The position numbers and the translations under genes were made by a program. Under the pieces are notes generated by a model, which made no database searches, was not told where the DNA came from, and saw only the letters and a list, made by a program, of their open reading frames with translations. 64,000 bases of DNA. Origin: Schizochytrium sp. CCTCC M209059. Taxonomy: Eukaryota > Sar > Bigyra > Thraustochytrida > Thraustochytriidae. Positions 1 through 10,257 of this stretch are shown here, piece after piece (position 1 is the stretch's first letter; each line of letters starts with the position of its first letter). Location: assembly GCA_000818945.1 (NCBI GenBank), contig KN805434.1, forward strand, positions 1-64,000, written 5' to 3'.

Positions 1-54
1 GGGCCGGGTTAGTAGTGTGATAGGGGACTGCACGCGAAGTCCCGGTGTTGAATG
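1..54 (+). rRNA. 5S ribosomal RNA, 3' part only
   Basis: The first 54 bases read as the 3' half of a eukaryotic 5S rRNA. GGGCCGGGTTAGTA at 1-14 matches the conserved GGGCCUGGUUAGUA block. It is followed by the ATRGGGGACY-type loop (about 20-29) and by CCCGGTGTTG, which can pair back with CCGGG at 5-9 to close helix V. A T9 run follows at once, as expected for Pol III. The 5' half, with the A box, lies outside the window. This was recognised by eye against the general 5S pattern; no covariance search was run. Confidence 0.78.
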
Positions 55-63
55 TTTTTTTTT
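55..63 (+). terminator. Pol III T-run terminator of the 5S gene
   Basis: Nine consecutive T residues directly follow the 5S-like 3' end. This is the usual termination signal for RNA polymerase III. Confidence 0.7.
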
Positions 64-385
64 CTCAAATTATTTTTTTAGATCCCGAAAGACATCAAGC
101 CTTGGCCGGAATGGACGACTATAGCTGAGAGTTTGTTTCTGAAAGTGATGTATTTTGAAAGGTCACGTCTCCGACGAACGTTGATGACCACGACCCTTCT
201 CTCTCTTCATCCGCAAAAGGCTGGCTTTTCGAAGACCAACAAAAAGTGGAAAGATACACTTGTCATCAAGCTGAGTTCTTCGGCCCCGCTCCAATATTCT
301 TCTTTCCTAGTTTTTCCAAACATTGATGGCGAACAAGTTGACAATGACTTAAAAAACTGTTTAGCGGAAGATGTTGTCAGGTCTC
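64..385. other. intergenic, 5S to dipeptidase 3' end
   Basis: AT-richer spacer between the 5S gene and the convergent stop codon of the dipeptidase. The short open frame at 133-474 has no recognisable domain and overlaps the dipeptidase 3' end; I do not accept it as a gene. Confidence 0.6.
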
Positions 386-1939
386 TTAGATTTTGGTGCC
401 GTCAGCATTGCGACCAAATTCCTCGACCTTGGCTCTCTTGGCAGGCGGAAGATCTGCACCATTACCAGAGGTAAGAAGCTCCTCGACATTTGCGGCACAT
501 TGCTTTGCGAGTACGCTGGCGATGCAGCTCGTAAGTTTCGACGAAAAGTCAATGTGTAGGAACTCGTTGGGCCCATGTGCGTTGCTTGCCGGTCCGAGGA
601 CGCCAACAATGAGAAATTGCGCCTGGGGAAACATGGTGCCGAGCATGCCCATGAAGGGAATGCTGCCGCCCTCACCCATGATCATGGCATCCTTGCCATA
701 GTGCTGTTTGGAGGCTGCGCTGGCAGCCTCTTCAAGCCAAGAAGCCATTGGCGGCGCTGCCCATCCCGAGCCAACCTTGCCAGAAAAGCTGACCTTGGCG
801 CCATAGGGCACATCTGTAGTGACCGCGGTTTGAATGGCTTCGACAACGTCTGCGCCCGGCAGCGTGGGGGGCAGGCGGATACTGAGCCGAAGAGTTGTTG
901 AAGGGCGAAGCACGTTGCCGGCATTGCCCGCAGGAGGCAGTCCGTCTGCGCCCGTGACCGTGAGCTGTGCGCGCCACCACCGATTGAGAGCAAGCTCCGT
1001 GAGCTGTTCCTCGCCTTCGGGCTCGACGGGGACGGCGCCCTCGACAAAAGGAAAGAGATCAATCATGCCAGGACGGCCAAGCACGGCAGCGGAGTCGGCC
1101 ACCTGCTTGCGCACCTTTTCGGGAATGTCCACCACGAGGCCTGGCAGGGTTACGCGCCCTGTATCGGCATCCTCGATGCGATCAAGCAAGCGGCGTGCGA
1201 TGCGAAAGGAATCAGGCAGGATTCCTGAAGCATCCCCGGAGTGGACGCCTTCGCGCGAGATTTCCACAGAAAGGTTACCCACGCAGACGCCACGCAGCGA
1301 GGTCGTAACCCATAGCTGCTCATAGTTTCCCGCGCCGGAATCGAGGCAGACCACGAGATTGGGGCTCCCGATGCGGTCCTTGAGGTGAGTCACATATGCG
1401 CTTAGGTCAGGGCTGCCGCTCTCCTCGCACGCTTCTACGATGATGACGCAGCGCGAGTGCGGGACACCTTGCTTTTGCAACGCGCGGATCGCCGTTACGG
1501 CCGTGAAGACGCTGTACCCGTCATCGGCGCCGCCTCGCCCATAGAGTTTTCCGTCCCGAATTACGGGCTTGTATGGCTCCAGACCTTCCTCCCAGCCCTC
1601 AAATGGCGGCTGCTTGTCCATGTGCCCGTAAAGCAGCACCGTGCCGGCCTTGGCGAGGTCAACGCCCTCACTGGGGTTCACCTCGATGAAGAGAAGAGGC
1701 GTGCGCTCTTCGAGCTGCACGAGGTCCACGCTCATGCCATTGACATCTTGGGCTTCGACCCATGCCTTGATCAGGGCCATGGCTTTGTCCTGGTTCTCCT
1801 TGGCCTCTGCATCGTCCTTTTCAACGAAAAGCGGGCTTTGGTTTGGGATGGCCACGTACTCGCACAGCTTCGGGATGCAGTCCTCCTTCCACGTCGAGTC
1901 CACAAAGCTCGCCAGCGCCGCCTCGTCTAAGTTCGCCAT
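386..1939 (-). CDS. CNDP2: M20 family metallopeptidase, cytosolic dipeptidase (CNDP2/DUG1-like)
   Basis: A 517-residue single-exon protein starting at the ATG at 1939. It has the M20 di-zinc layout in order: HMD (H106, D108), the GRGGADDG block with bridging D139/D140, EACEES with catalytic E172 and ligand E173, a further ligand D200, and a late NAHGPNE histidine. Length and motif spacing match cytosolic non-specific dipeptidases. These hydrolyse Cys-Gly and other dipeptides with Mn or Zn and, with glutathione-degrading enzymes, recycle cysteine. No signal peptide is visible, so a cytosolic site is inferred. The C-terminus carries a short lysine/arginine-rich extension (PPAKRAKVEEF) that could act as a nuclear signal, which is unusual for the family. 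Specificity within M20 cannot be decided by eye. Confidence 0.92.
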   Translation of the reverse strand: MANLDEAALASFVDSTWKEDCIPKLCEYVAIPNQSPLFVEKDDAEAKENQDKAMALIKAWVEAQDVNGMSVDLVQLEERTPLLFIEVNPSEGVDLAKAGTVLLYGHMDKQPPFEGWEEGLEPYKPVIRDGKLYGRGGADDGYSVFTAVTAIRALQKQGVPHSRCVIIVEACEESGSPDLSAYVTHLKDRIGSPNLVVCLDSGAGNYEQLWVTTSLRGVCVGNLSVEISREGVHSGDASGILPDSFRIARRLLDRIEDADTGRVTLPGLVVDIPEKVRKQVADSAAVLGRPGMIDLFPFVEGAVPVEPEGEEQLTELALNRWWRAQLTVTGADGLPPAGNAGNVLRPSTTLRLSIRLPPTLPGADVVEAIQTAVTTDVPYGAKVSFSGKVGSGWAAPPMASWLEEAASAASKQHYGKDAMIMGEGGSIPFMGMLGTMFPQAQFLIVGVLGPASNAHGPNEFLHIDFSSKLTSCIASVLAKQCAANVEELLTSGNGADLPPAKRAKVEEFGRNADGTKI

Positions 1940-2802
1940 CCTCCCTCGCGTCTGCCTTTACGGGCTCTGCCTTTGCGCACTCGCCTCTGAGCTCCGCTTT
2001 CCGGCGCCCGCTCTCTCTCTCGACGCAACAACCGCTGAGCGATCGATCAAGATTTGATCGAATATCTTGCTCTTTTTGGTGCTGGTTTTACAGGCAGGCA
2101 CAAACACCGAGGTTGGGGGGGGGCTTGTTAGACCCCTAGCTAGGCTTACTGAAGTTACGAGTAGTTGTTCGTTGGCCAGTGGCCACATCGTTGTCGCTCG
2201 TTATTTTTTTGCAGTTGGCTACTACTTGTTGCTGTCGCTCGGCTGCTTCCTGCGCCTGCGCTACAGGAGTCGACAGCTCAGCTCAGTTCCACAAATGGAA
2301 ACTATCAGCCCACCGCAAGCATCATTCAACTTGCCATCATGATACTACTTCCTCGTGAGGCCGCCTCGTCCACGCATGCTCAACTCGACGACACGATTCT
2401 CATCAAATCAGGGAAAAAAAAGAGAAAAATAAACGAAATAAGGGAAAATTGATAAAAGGAAACATACATGCGTGTTGATTCGTACACGTTTGGAGGATGG
2501 GCGCAAGCGCTGGCCTTGACTACAATGAAATTGGCAAGGGAGAATCGGCACAGGGCTAGTTCATGCGCTAGCTTTGTTGTTGGCAACTTGGTCGGAGCAG
2601 GGCTTGTTCCAGCCTTTACTCAAAACTTCTTCAAAAAAGAAATATTGCTTTCCTTTCCTCTGTTGCTCGCGAGCCGTCATTTCTTTGTATCGTAACGTTT
2701 TGAAGGAGCAAAAGGGCAAAAGTCAAGGGAACAATCCCGGTCCATCAAAAAAGTGTTCGGGAGGAAGGGGGGGTGTGGGTTAGGAAGAAGACGTAGCAAA
2801 CC
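1940..2802. other. intergenic between dipeptidase promoter and kinase 3' end
   Basis: Holds the upstream region of the dipeptidase (T-rich and CT-rich just above its ATG) and the 3' flank of the kinase. No open frame here shows a domain or a convincing start. I see nothing else. Confidence 0.6.
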
Positions 2803-3753
2803 TCATGTTTGGGAAGAACGGAGGGTGTCCTGCCTCGAGGAAGAGGGCAGCGTTGATCCATCACCAGCGGTGCGTTGTGCGCGACGCTGCTCAATTTTTT
2901 CGAGATTTACTTCGACGAGTTCGAGCAAAGTGTCCGAGGATACGCCCGAATCCGCCAGGTCAACGATGTGATTTGCAACAAAGGGATGGTCCATGAGTTC
3001 TGTGGCTGTGCTCCGTTCAAGGGGGTCCTTGACGAGACACATGGAGAGAAAGTCTTGCATGTCCTCGGACCAAAGTGAGGGATCGTCCAGAGTGGGCGGC
3101 GACTTGGAGGGAATGACAAAGACGACGCGAAGAGGGTGAATCTGAGAATGAGGTGGTCTGCCCTGGGCCATTTCAATAATGGTAATGCCCAAAGACCATA
3201 TGTCACACTTGCTGTTGTAGCGATCCTCGAGCATCACCTCAGGGGCCATCCAGTACGGAGCGCCCGTCATTGTGGTTCGCTTGGACTGCATGGTACTCAG
3301 CTGCGCAGCCACGCCAAAGTCGCCGAGTTTGGCCTTGCCGTCATCGGTGAGTAGAATGTTCCCTGCCTTGATATCGCGGTGGATCAGGTTCTCGCCGTGA
3401 AGATAATGCAGGCCGAGCAGCACGTAGACCACAACGTCCCGAATGTGTTCCTCGTCGAGGGTCATATCGCAGTAGTTCATCAGGTCCGCCACCGATCCTG
3501 CCGCGCAGTACTCCATGACAATCCAGACCGTGTCTTCATACTCGTAGGTGCCCAGGTATCCGACGCAGAACTCCGAGTGGCACCGTCCCAGAATATCAAT
3601 CTCTGCCTCGAGCTCTGTCATGTCCTCGTCTACGGGGATGATCTTGATGGCCACCAGCTCGCCGCTCCTCTTGTGCTGCGCCTTCCACACCGTCCCGTAC
3701 GTGCCTTCTCCAATCTGCTCCACGAGCTCGTATACGTTGGTTGGGTTCACCAT
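2803..3753 (-). CDS. Ste20-group serine/threonine kinase, MST/Hippo-like
   Basis: Chosen start is the ATG at 3753 (MVNPTNVYEL), giving 316 residues. The open frame extends 39 codons further, but those codons come from GCGT/GCAC repeats. The full kinase domain is visible: GEGTYG glycine loop (15-20), VAIK lysine K37, HRDIKAGN catalytic loop (D127), DFG (145-147), and the activation segment ending GAPYWMAPE, typical of GCK-type Ste20 kinases. MST1/2 and Hippo act upstream of NDR/LATS kinases. Unlike MST1/2, the protein stops about 45 residues after the kinase domain and lacks a C-terminal SARAH dimerisation helix. Those last residues are Ser/Arg-rich. It shares a 1.8-kb repeat-filled upstream region with the divergent ankyrin/U-box gene. 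Confidence 0.9.
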   Translation of the reverse strand: MVNPTNVYELVEQIGEGTYGTVWKAQHKRSGELVAIKIIPVDEDMTELEAEIDILGRCHSEFCVGYLGTYEYEDTVWIVMEYCAAGSVADLMNYCDMTLDEEHIRDVVVYVLLGLHYLHGENLIHRDIKAGNILLTDDGKAKLGDFGVAAQLSTMQSKRTTMTGAPYWMAPEVMLEDRYNSKCDIWSLGITIIEMAQGRPPHSQIHPLRVVFVIPSKSPPTLDDPSLWSEDMQDFLSMCLVKDPLERSTATELMDHPFVANHIVDLADSGVSSDTLLELVEVNLEKIEQRRAQRTAGDGSTLPSSSRQDTLRSSQT

Positions 3754-4386
3754 CTTCGCTCCCGCCTCGGCGTCCGTCTGTCCGTTCGTCCGTCCGTGCG
3801 TGCGTGCGTGCGCGCGCGTCCGCCGTTTGCCGTTTGCCTTTGCCTTTGCCTTTGACCGCGACACAAGCAAGCAAAAGCTCTCGCCGCGCGGGCACGTGCC
3901 GCTCGCTTTTTCTCCTTGCTAGTGATCGCTCTTTCGCGTTGCTTTCTTTCTTTCTTGCTTTTTTTCAACCTCGCGCTCTCGGGGCCAGGACCCGCGCGTG
4001 ACAGATTGGGCTCGGCGCGATACGGCGCGGCGGTCGCGTTAGGACTGCGCGGACGGGCTGGAGATCAAGCCGCACGGAAAGGACCCGAAGGAAAGGAAAG
4101 CCTTGCCGCGGAAAGGAAAGAAAAGGAAAGGAAAGGAAAGGAATGGGATCGAGCTCGTTTGCTGCACGCGCGCCTCCGCGTGACGGCGGTCCTCCGCGTT
4201 CTCCCCTTGTCCGGCCCGTCACGCGCGCTTTCGCGAGCGGCCTCTGCGCGCGTACACGGCGCCTTCCTCCTCCCGCGCGCCGCCCTCGCTCCCGCGCGCC
4301 CCCTCCGCTCGCCGCGCCGTGCGTCGGGCGCGAGAGAGACGCCGCGCCGCGGATCGTTGCCTGCTCGCCTCGCCTTTCCGGGACTG
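3754..4386. other. kinase 5' leader/promoter with GCGT and GGAAA repeats
   Basis: GC-rich leader of the kinase with an alternating GCGT/CG tract near 3795-3830, a TTTC run near 3943, and a GGAAA repeat at about 4077-4142. The long open frames crossing it are repeat artefacts. No gene seen. Confidence 0.6.
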
Positions 4387-4466
4387 CCTGTCTGTCTCTC
4401 CGTCTCTCTCTCTCTCTCTCTATCTGTCTGTCAGTCAGTCTGTCTGTCTGTCTGTCTGTCTGTCAG
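4387..4466. repeat. TCTG/TCTC microsatellite
   Basis: Imperfect TCTG and TC runs with two TCAG interruptions. This array precedes the giant CTTT array by about 105 bp and differs from it by one base per unit. Confidence 0.9.
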
Positions 4467-4570
4467 TGTTTCTTGGCCCGTCCGGATGCAAAGTATGCAA
4501 AGTCGCGCTGCCTCTCCGCTAGGCCACTGCTAGCGCTTCCGGTAGTGAGCGATTCACGCGCCGCCAACTG

Positions 4571-5560
<990 letters not shown>

Positions 5561-7396
5561 ATGGGCGGCGCGGCGTCTGCGCAGGCCGAGCTCCAGCAAA
5601 TGGTCGCGTGTACCTTCATGCTGGGCCAGGCGCTGAGCCGCGCATTTCCGGAAATCTACACCATCAATGACTTCCACGCCAACAAGGAAAAGCTGCGCCG
5701 CCAAATGCGCCGCGAGGAGGAAAAGCGGCTTGCAAACACCGTGCCCATGGTCTTTCTCAATCCCGACGGAACAGTCACGCCCGTACGCTTCGTCGATGCG
5801 CACGGAAACCCCGTGAGGAGTGGTGACGACGACGACGACGACGACGGCAAGGATGGTCCTGGCAGAAACCCAAGGCAACTCCAAGACGGAAACGAAGACG
5901 ACGATGAGGATGGAAGCGACCAAGTCCCTCTCTCGGACTGCGTCATACTCGAATACCAAGATCGGCAGGTTCCCGTAGCCTTGGCCACCATCGGGGAACC
6001 GAACGAAAGCGGATGGACAATTCTGCACGCGTGCTGCCATCAACAAGCATGCATTCCCGCTGCAGAGAAAATTATCACGGTCATGGTCGAGCGTGGAATT
6101 GATGTCGATCAAAAGACCACGCGCGGGCCAGGATCATACGCGACCGGATGGACGGCCTTGCACATGGCCTGCGCCTACGGACTCACGCCCGTCGTGTCTG
6201 CTCTTCTCGCTGCGGGGGCCGACGTCGAGACGACCAATTCAATCGGATGGAAGCCGCTTTACGAGGCCGTGCATCGCGGCTACACTGACATTGCGCGTCT
6301 GCTCCTCAAGGCAACAGCAACACCCGACGAGATCATACCCGCCTCACTCATTGCGCCGTATCACGCCCAGTATCCGCTCGCGCACGCATGCCGTCAAAAT
6401 CATCCCGAGGTCGTCACGGTGCTCCTCGAAGCTGGCGGCGCCCAAGTGGATGCACAAAATGAAGGCGGCTGGACAGCCTTGCACGAAGCCGTCTTTTTCC
6501 GCCACGAGGCCTGCGTGCGTACCCTCATCGATCACAATTGTGACCTTTTGATGAAAACCAAGCAGGGTTACACCGCGCTGCATTTCGAGAGCGCCCCGGC
6601 CATTCGTGAGTTGCTTCTCAGCAAGCTCAATGACGCTGATCGTGAAAAGTACGCACGCCCCGGCCCGCCCGAGCCAGAGGACGCCACCACAACGCGAGAC
6701 ACCATCGAGTCCAAGCGAGCCGCCCCCGAATCTAAGACTTGCGACAGCGACGGCAGCAACAACAAGAACGACAACAACAATGCCAGCGAGCTCGATGGTG
6801 CGTCGCACCGCCCCGAGTATCGTCTTTTAGGAGATCTGCCGGACTTCAAGGCCAATTCGTTCATGCAAACCGTTCCCAACGTGGCCGCAGCCGAGGACAA
6901 CGAAACGGGCAAAGAGGCCGCGCGCCGTCGCATCGCTGAGCGTAAACGCCTTCGCGCAGAACGTAAAAAACGAACCAAGGGCGCGCGCACGCAAGGTGTA
7001 GCGCCGCCCGAACAAGGTGTGCCCGAGGAATACGCGTGTCAGCTCACGGGAAAGCTGCTCGTTGACCCCGTCACTACAATGTATGGCAACCATTTCGAGA
7101 AGTCCGCGCTCCAGGCTTGGATCAAGAGCCAGGGCAACCTTTGCCCCATCACCGGCCAGCCGCTCTCCGAGTCTGAAATGGTCATTGACACGGATTTGCG
7201 CATCGAAATTAGCGACTGGCAGCTGAAAAAGGCCCTAAGTGACGGCGACAACAACGCGGTCGAGCTTGCTGACGATGCCGATGCCGATGATGCCCAAGCG
7301 CGGGCCGCCAGTCCAGAGCGCGAGACCACGAAACAGGCGTCGCTACACCGAGTCAACATTCCTCCCGTCAAGGACGACTTGTATGAGTTTGATTAA
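5561..7396 (+). CDS. ankyrin-repeat U-box protein, probable E3 ubiquitin ligase
   Basis: From the ATG at 5561 the protein is 611 residues and begins MGGAAS. This fits the N-myristoylation consensus (Gly2, small residue at 6) and sits in good start context (gaaagATGG), so I prefer it to the upstream ATGs. An Asp-rich loop near residues 88-126 is followed by about five ankyrin repeats (147-350; GWTALHxA motifs), a Ser/Asn/Glu-rich linker, a basic helix (KRLRAERKKR), and a U-box at about 485-555 (YACQLTGKLLVDPVTT ... CPITGQPL). U-box proteins bind ubiquitin-loaded E2 without zinc, and the ankyrin repeats would select substrate. Membrane anchoring is inferred from the N-terminus alone. The substrate is unknown. 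Confidence 0.85.
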   Translation: MGGAASAQAELQQMVACTFMLGQALSRAFPEIYTINDFHANKEKLRRQMRREEEKRLANTVPMVFLNPDGTVTPVRFVDAHGNPVRSGDDDDDDDGKDGPGRNPRQLQDGNEDDDEDGSDQVPLSDCVILEYQDRQVPVALATIGEPNESGWTILHACCHQQACIPAAEKIITVMVERGIDVDQKTTRGPGSYATGWTALHMACAYGLTPVVSALLAAGADVETTNSIGWKPLYEAVHRGYTDIARLLLKATATPDEIIPASLIAPYHAQYPLAHACRQNHPEVVTVLLEAGGAQVDAQNEGGWTALHEAVFFRHEACVRTLIDHNCDLLMKTKQGYTALHFESAPAIRELLLSKLNDADREKYARPGPPEPEDATTTRDTIESKRAAPESKTCDSDGSNNKNDNNNASELDGASHRPEYRLLGDLPDFKANSFMQTVPNVAAAEDNETGKEAARRRIAERKRLRAERKKRTKGARTQGVAPPEQGVPEEYACQLTGKLLVDPVTTMYGNHFEKSALQAWIKSQGNLCPITGQPLSESEMVIDTDLRIEISDWQLKKALSDGDNNAVELADDADADDAQARAASPERETTKQASLHRVNIPPVKDDLYEFD

Positions 7397-7770
7397 CCGT
7401 AGTGACCAACACTTTGTAAAAAGGATAAATCAAGCTGCAAAAAAACATAACCTTCCTTTTTCTTATTTGATTACTTGGCGCATCGCCACGACTGCCACTG
7501 CCTCTCGACGCGGTCTTGCCCTTCCTTTCTTCCCGGTCTTGCGTAGAATGATTCAAGAAAAGAAAAGAAAAGAAAAGAAAAAGAGGTTTCAGAGAGGAAA
7601 ACGTCGTGACCGCGTGCGTGGCGCACATTCACTGCGAAGCGAATGCCTTTGCCGCGTTTTGGAACCATACATTTCTCTTTTTTCGGTTCCCCAAAAAAAA
7701 GTAATTAGGCACGCGAGTGAGAATGCTTGCAAACTAGCTAGCTAGCCAGCTAGTAAGCAGTTAGGCGAGC
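7397..7770. other. convergent 3' intergenic, U-box gene and Arf
   Basis: 3' flanks of two convergent genes. It contains an AAAAG repeat at about 7558-7580 and a CTAG-rich cluster at 7733-7753 just beyond the Arf stop. No gene seen. Confidence 0.6.
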
Positions 7771-8640
7771 TTACTTGGAGCGGCTCTTGAGAGTGGCGCT
7801 GAGCCAGTCGAGACCCTCGTAGAGACCGTCGCCAGTGGTCGCGCACGTGGCCTGAATGTACCAGTTGCGCGAGCGCAGCGAGTGCAGACCAAGCTTGTCT
7901 GTGACCTCGGCAGCCGTCATGGCGTTTGGCAAATCCTGCTTGTTGGCAAACACGAGAATCACCGCGTCGCGGAGTTCGTCCTCGTTGATCATCTTGAGCA
8001 ACTCGTCGCGGGCCGGCTCAATGCGATCGCGATCGTTGCTGTCCACCACGAAAATCAGACCCTGCGTGTTCTGATAGTAGTGGCGCCACAGGGGGCGGAT
8101 CTTGTCCTGGCCACCCACATCCCAGACTGCGCTCGGACCATTTCACATGCGTTTATCATCAGCAACAAGCTCCTTTCCTTTCACAATGCCAAGGTGCGAT
8201 AATACACCACGGCACCCTCTTCTCACTCTCCTCTGTCCGTCCACACGTACCGGTAAACTGTGATTACATGAAGAAGAAGAGAAAAAAAAAAGACGCCGAC
8301 GCGAAAATGCAATAGTGTTAACAGATGAACGTTTTAGCAACCTCCGCGGTCCTCAGGGACAAAGTAAACTGTGTTTTCGTGCTGTGAGTAATCCGAAGTC
8401 TTTACAAAATCCCTTCTCTCTCTCTCTCTCGTGCGCGCGACAAACGTACCTTACGCTGATGTTCTTGTACTCGACAGTCTCGACATTAAAGCCAATCGTC
8501 GGAATGGTCGTCACCACCTCGCCAAGCTTGAGCTTGTACAGGATGGTCGTCTTACCAGCAGCGTCGAGGCCCACCATGAGGATGCGCATCTCCGTCTTGC
8601 TGAACAGACGTTCGATGATCTTGCTAATTTGGAGGCCCAT
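7771..8640 (-). CDS. ARF1: ADP-ribosylation factor 1 (Arf1), three exons with a 7-nt micro-exon
   Basis: Exons on the minus strand: 8455-8640 (62 codons, MGLQISKI through YKNIS), a 7-nt micro-exon at 8251-8257 (TTTACCG, coding F-T and the first base of V), and 7771-8126 (WDVGGQD to the stop). All junctions are GT-AG: donor GTAAGG, CACAG before and GTACGT after the micro-exon, then GCAG. Together they give 549 nt and an uninterrupted 182-residue Arf. Without the 7 nt the frame is lost. It carries the myristoylation glycine (MGLQIS), P-loop GLDAAGKT, switch 2 WDVGGQ, NKQD and SCAT-type motifs. Arf1 recruits coat proteins to Golgi membranes when GTP-bound. A near-identical exon 3 and the same micro-exon recur at 17 kb. 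Confidence 0.93.
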
Positions 8641-10257
8641 CTTGCCTGCCCGCGCTTCTTACCGCGGAGACCCTTCTACGCGCGCGCCTATTGCCAGGAA
8701 AACAAACCAAGCCAAACGTGCAGCGAAAGATCCACACCCAGCGTCATCGTCTCCAAAACCGTCAGTTTTCAAGTTTCTCTTCTTCTTTCTCTGCGCGCGC
8801 TTGCCACCCCTCCTCCCTCCCTCCTTCCCACGCAAAGACGCTCTACTCTCGCCCCCTTCTCGCTTCGAGCGAGCGCGAACGGAGGAGTCCCGCCTCCGCG
8901 AATCGTCCGCGCTCAGCCAAGAGCCGCTGCCCGTCGCCAAGAAAGAAAGAGGGTGAGCAGTCGCGTTCTTGGCCTTCATCAATCAAGCCGCGCTTTTTCC
9001 TCCTCCTCCTCCTCCTGCTCGCCCCCGCCGCCTCGGGGCCCGAGGACGCGCGCCGTTCGCCGAGGCCGCGCCAGCGCCTGCCGCGCCTCGCGCTCCACCT
9101 GCGCCGCCCCGGTCGCCCGCGCGCAGCCCCAGTGGCCGCTCCTCTTTGCTCTTTGTTCTTTCCGTGATCTTTTTGGCCGACCCGTCTTCTCACCGCCACT
9201 GAGCGCCTCGCGCCACTATGTTACTGGCCCGTGTAGGTGGGAGTTGTTGCCGACTGAGCGGAGGGCGCTTGGAGGGGACACGAGGAGAGAGGCGTGGCGA
9301 AAGCTGGGGCAGGAAAAATGAGGGAATGACGTGGCCGCATGGAGACGACGTCCCCGAAAGAGTTCGTGGCGTATACCAGGAGAAAGAAGGAAAGAAAATA
9401 AAGTGACGAGAACGGAAAGAAAATAGAGACAGCCATGGCAGACATTGACCGGTCGAGTGCGTTGTCTCGAGTCGAACGCAGGATAAACCTCGCGCAAAAC
9501 GTGCACGTCTGGCTGTCCGCCGCCGCCGCCGCCGCCTCAAGTTGCGCACGGACCAAGAGAGATAGATACGTACTGAAAGGCGATTCAATTTGTCTTCGTT
9601 GTGACGACCTGCACGATTTCCCGCACGTGTTTAACAACGGCGACGGCGAAAATCGACTTCTACTTTTGGCCAGTGTATCGTCGTCACCTCAACGACAAGC
9701 ATGGCAACCGGCTTTCTCTCTTCTTTTTTTACAAATTCCATCGGTCGGTTCAACAGCAAGAGCAAGAAGACAACAGAAGTGATAAACGCAAGAAGAAGGA
9801 TTACAATAACAACAACAACAACAACAACAACAACGAGGAGAAGAAACAGCAACAGCAAGCAAGCAAGCAAACAAACAAACATACAAAAGCGTTTAATGTT
9901 TCAATATTTCACCGATTTCTCGTAAGAGTGTTGTTCTCCTTTACAATCATTCGTTTTGCCGATCAGCACCATCATCTATCCCGTCCAGGCAACAACGAAG
10001 TGGTGACGCTGCTCCTATTTCTTGATTTCGATCGCATGTCTCCATTTCCATTCCTTCCGGCTGGTGGATACCATCCCTCCCTCTGTTCTCGCCGCTTTGA
10101 CGCTGTTCACTGCTAACCCGGGAGACAACTCGATCTCGTCCCAGGTATCACCACCTCGCTTGGTTGGTCGCGGCGCCTGGCACAGACCTCGATCGAGAGC
10201 TCGCCACCCCAAGGGAGCGCGCGGCGCAGCGGACGGCAGGGAAAGAGCGCCGCGAAG
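8641..10257. other. Arf promoter and 1.6-kb spacer
   Basis: CT-rich leader directly above the Arf ATG, a GCC/CTC-rich segment (about 9000-9160), and AT-richer sequence after 9600. Open frames at 9435-9782 and 9601-10116 (+) and 9221-9637 (-) are low-complexity and match nothing I recognise. A short spliced gene at 9.4-9.75 kb cannot be excluded, but I could not build one. Confidence 0.45.
9803..9834. repeat. (CAA)n microsatellite
   Basis: About ten AAC/CAA triplets in AT-richer sequence. They give a false poly-Asn frame. Confidence 0.85.

Noticed and set aside
9435..9782. Possible small gene (MADIDRSSALSRVERR on +, or a spliced minus-strand gene)
   Set aside because: Low complexity, no recognisable domain, and no consistent splice model could be built.
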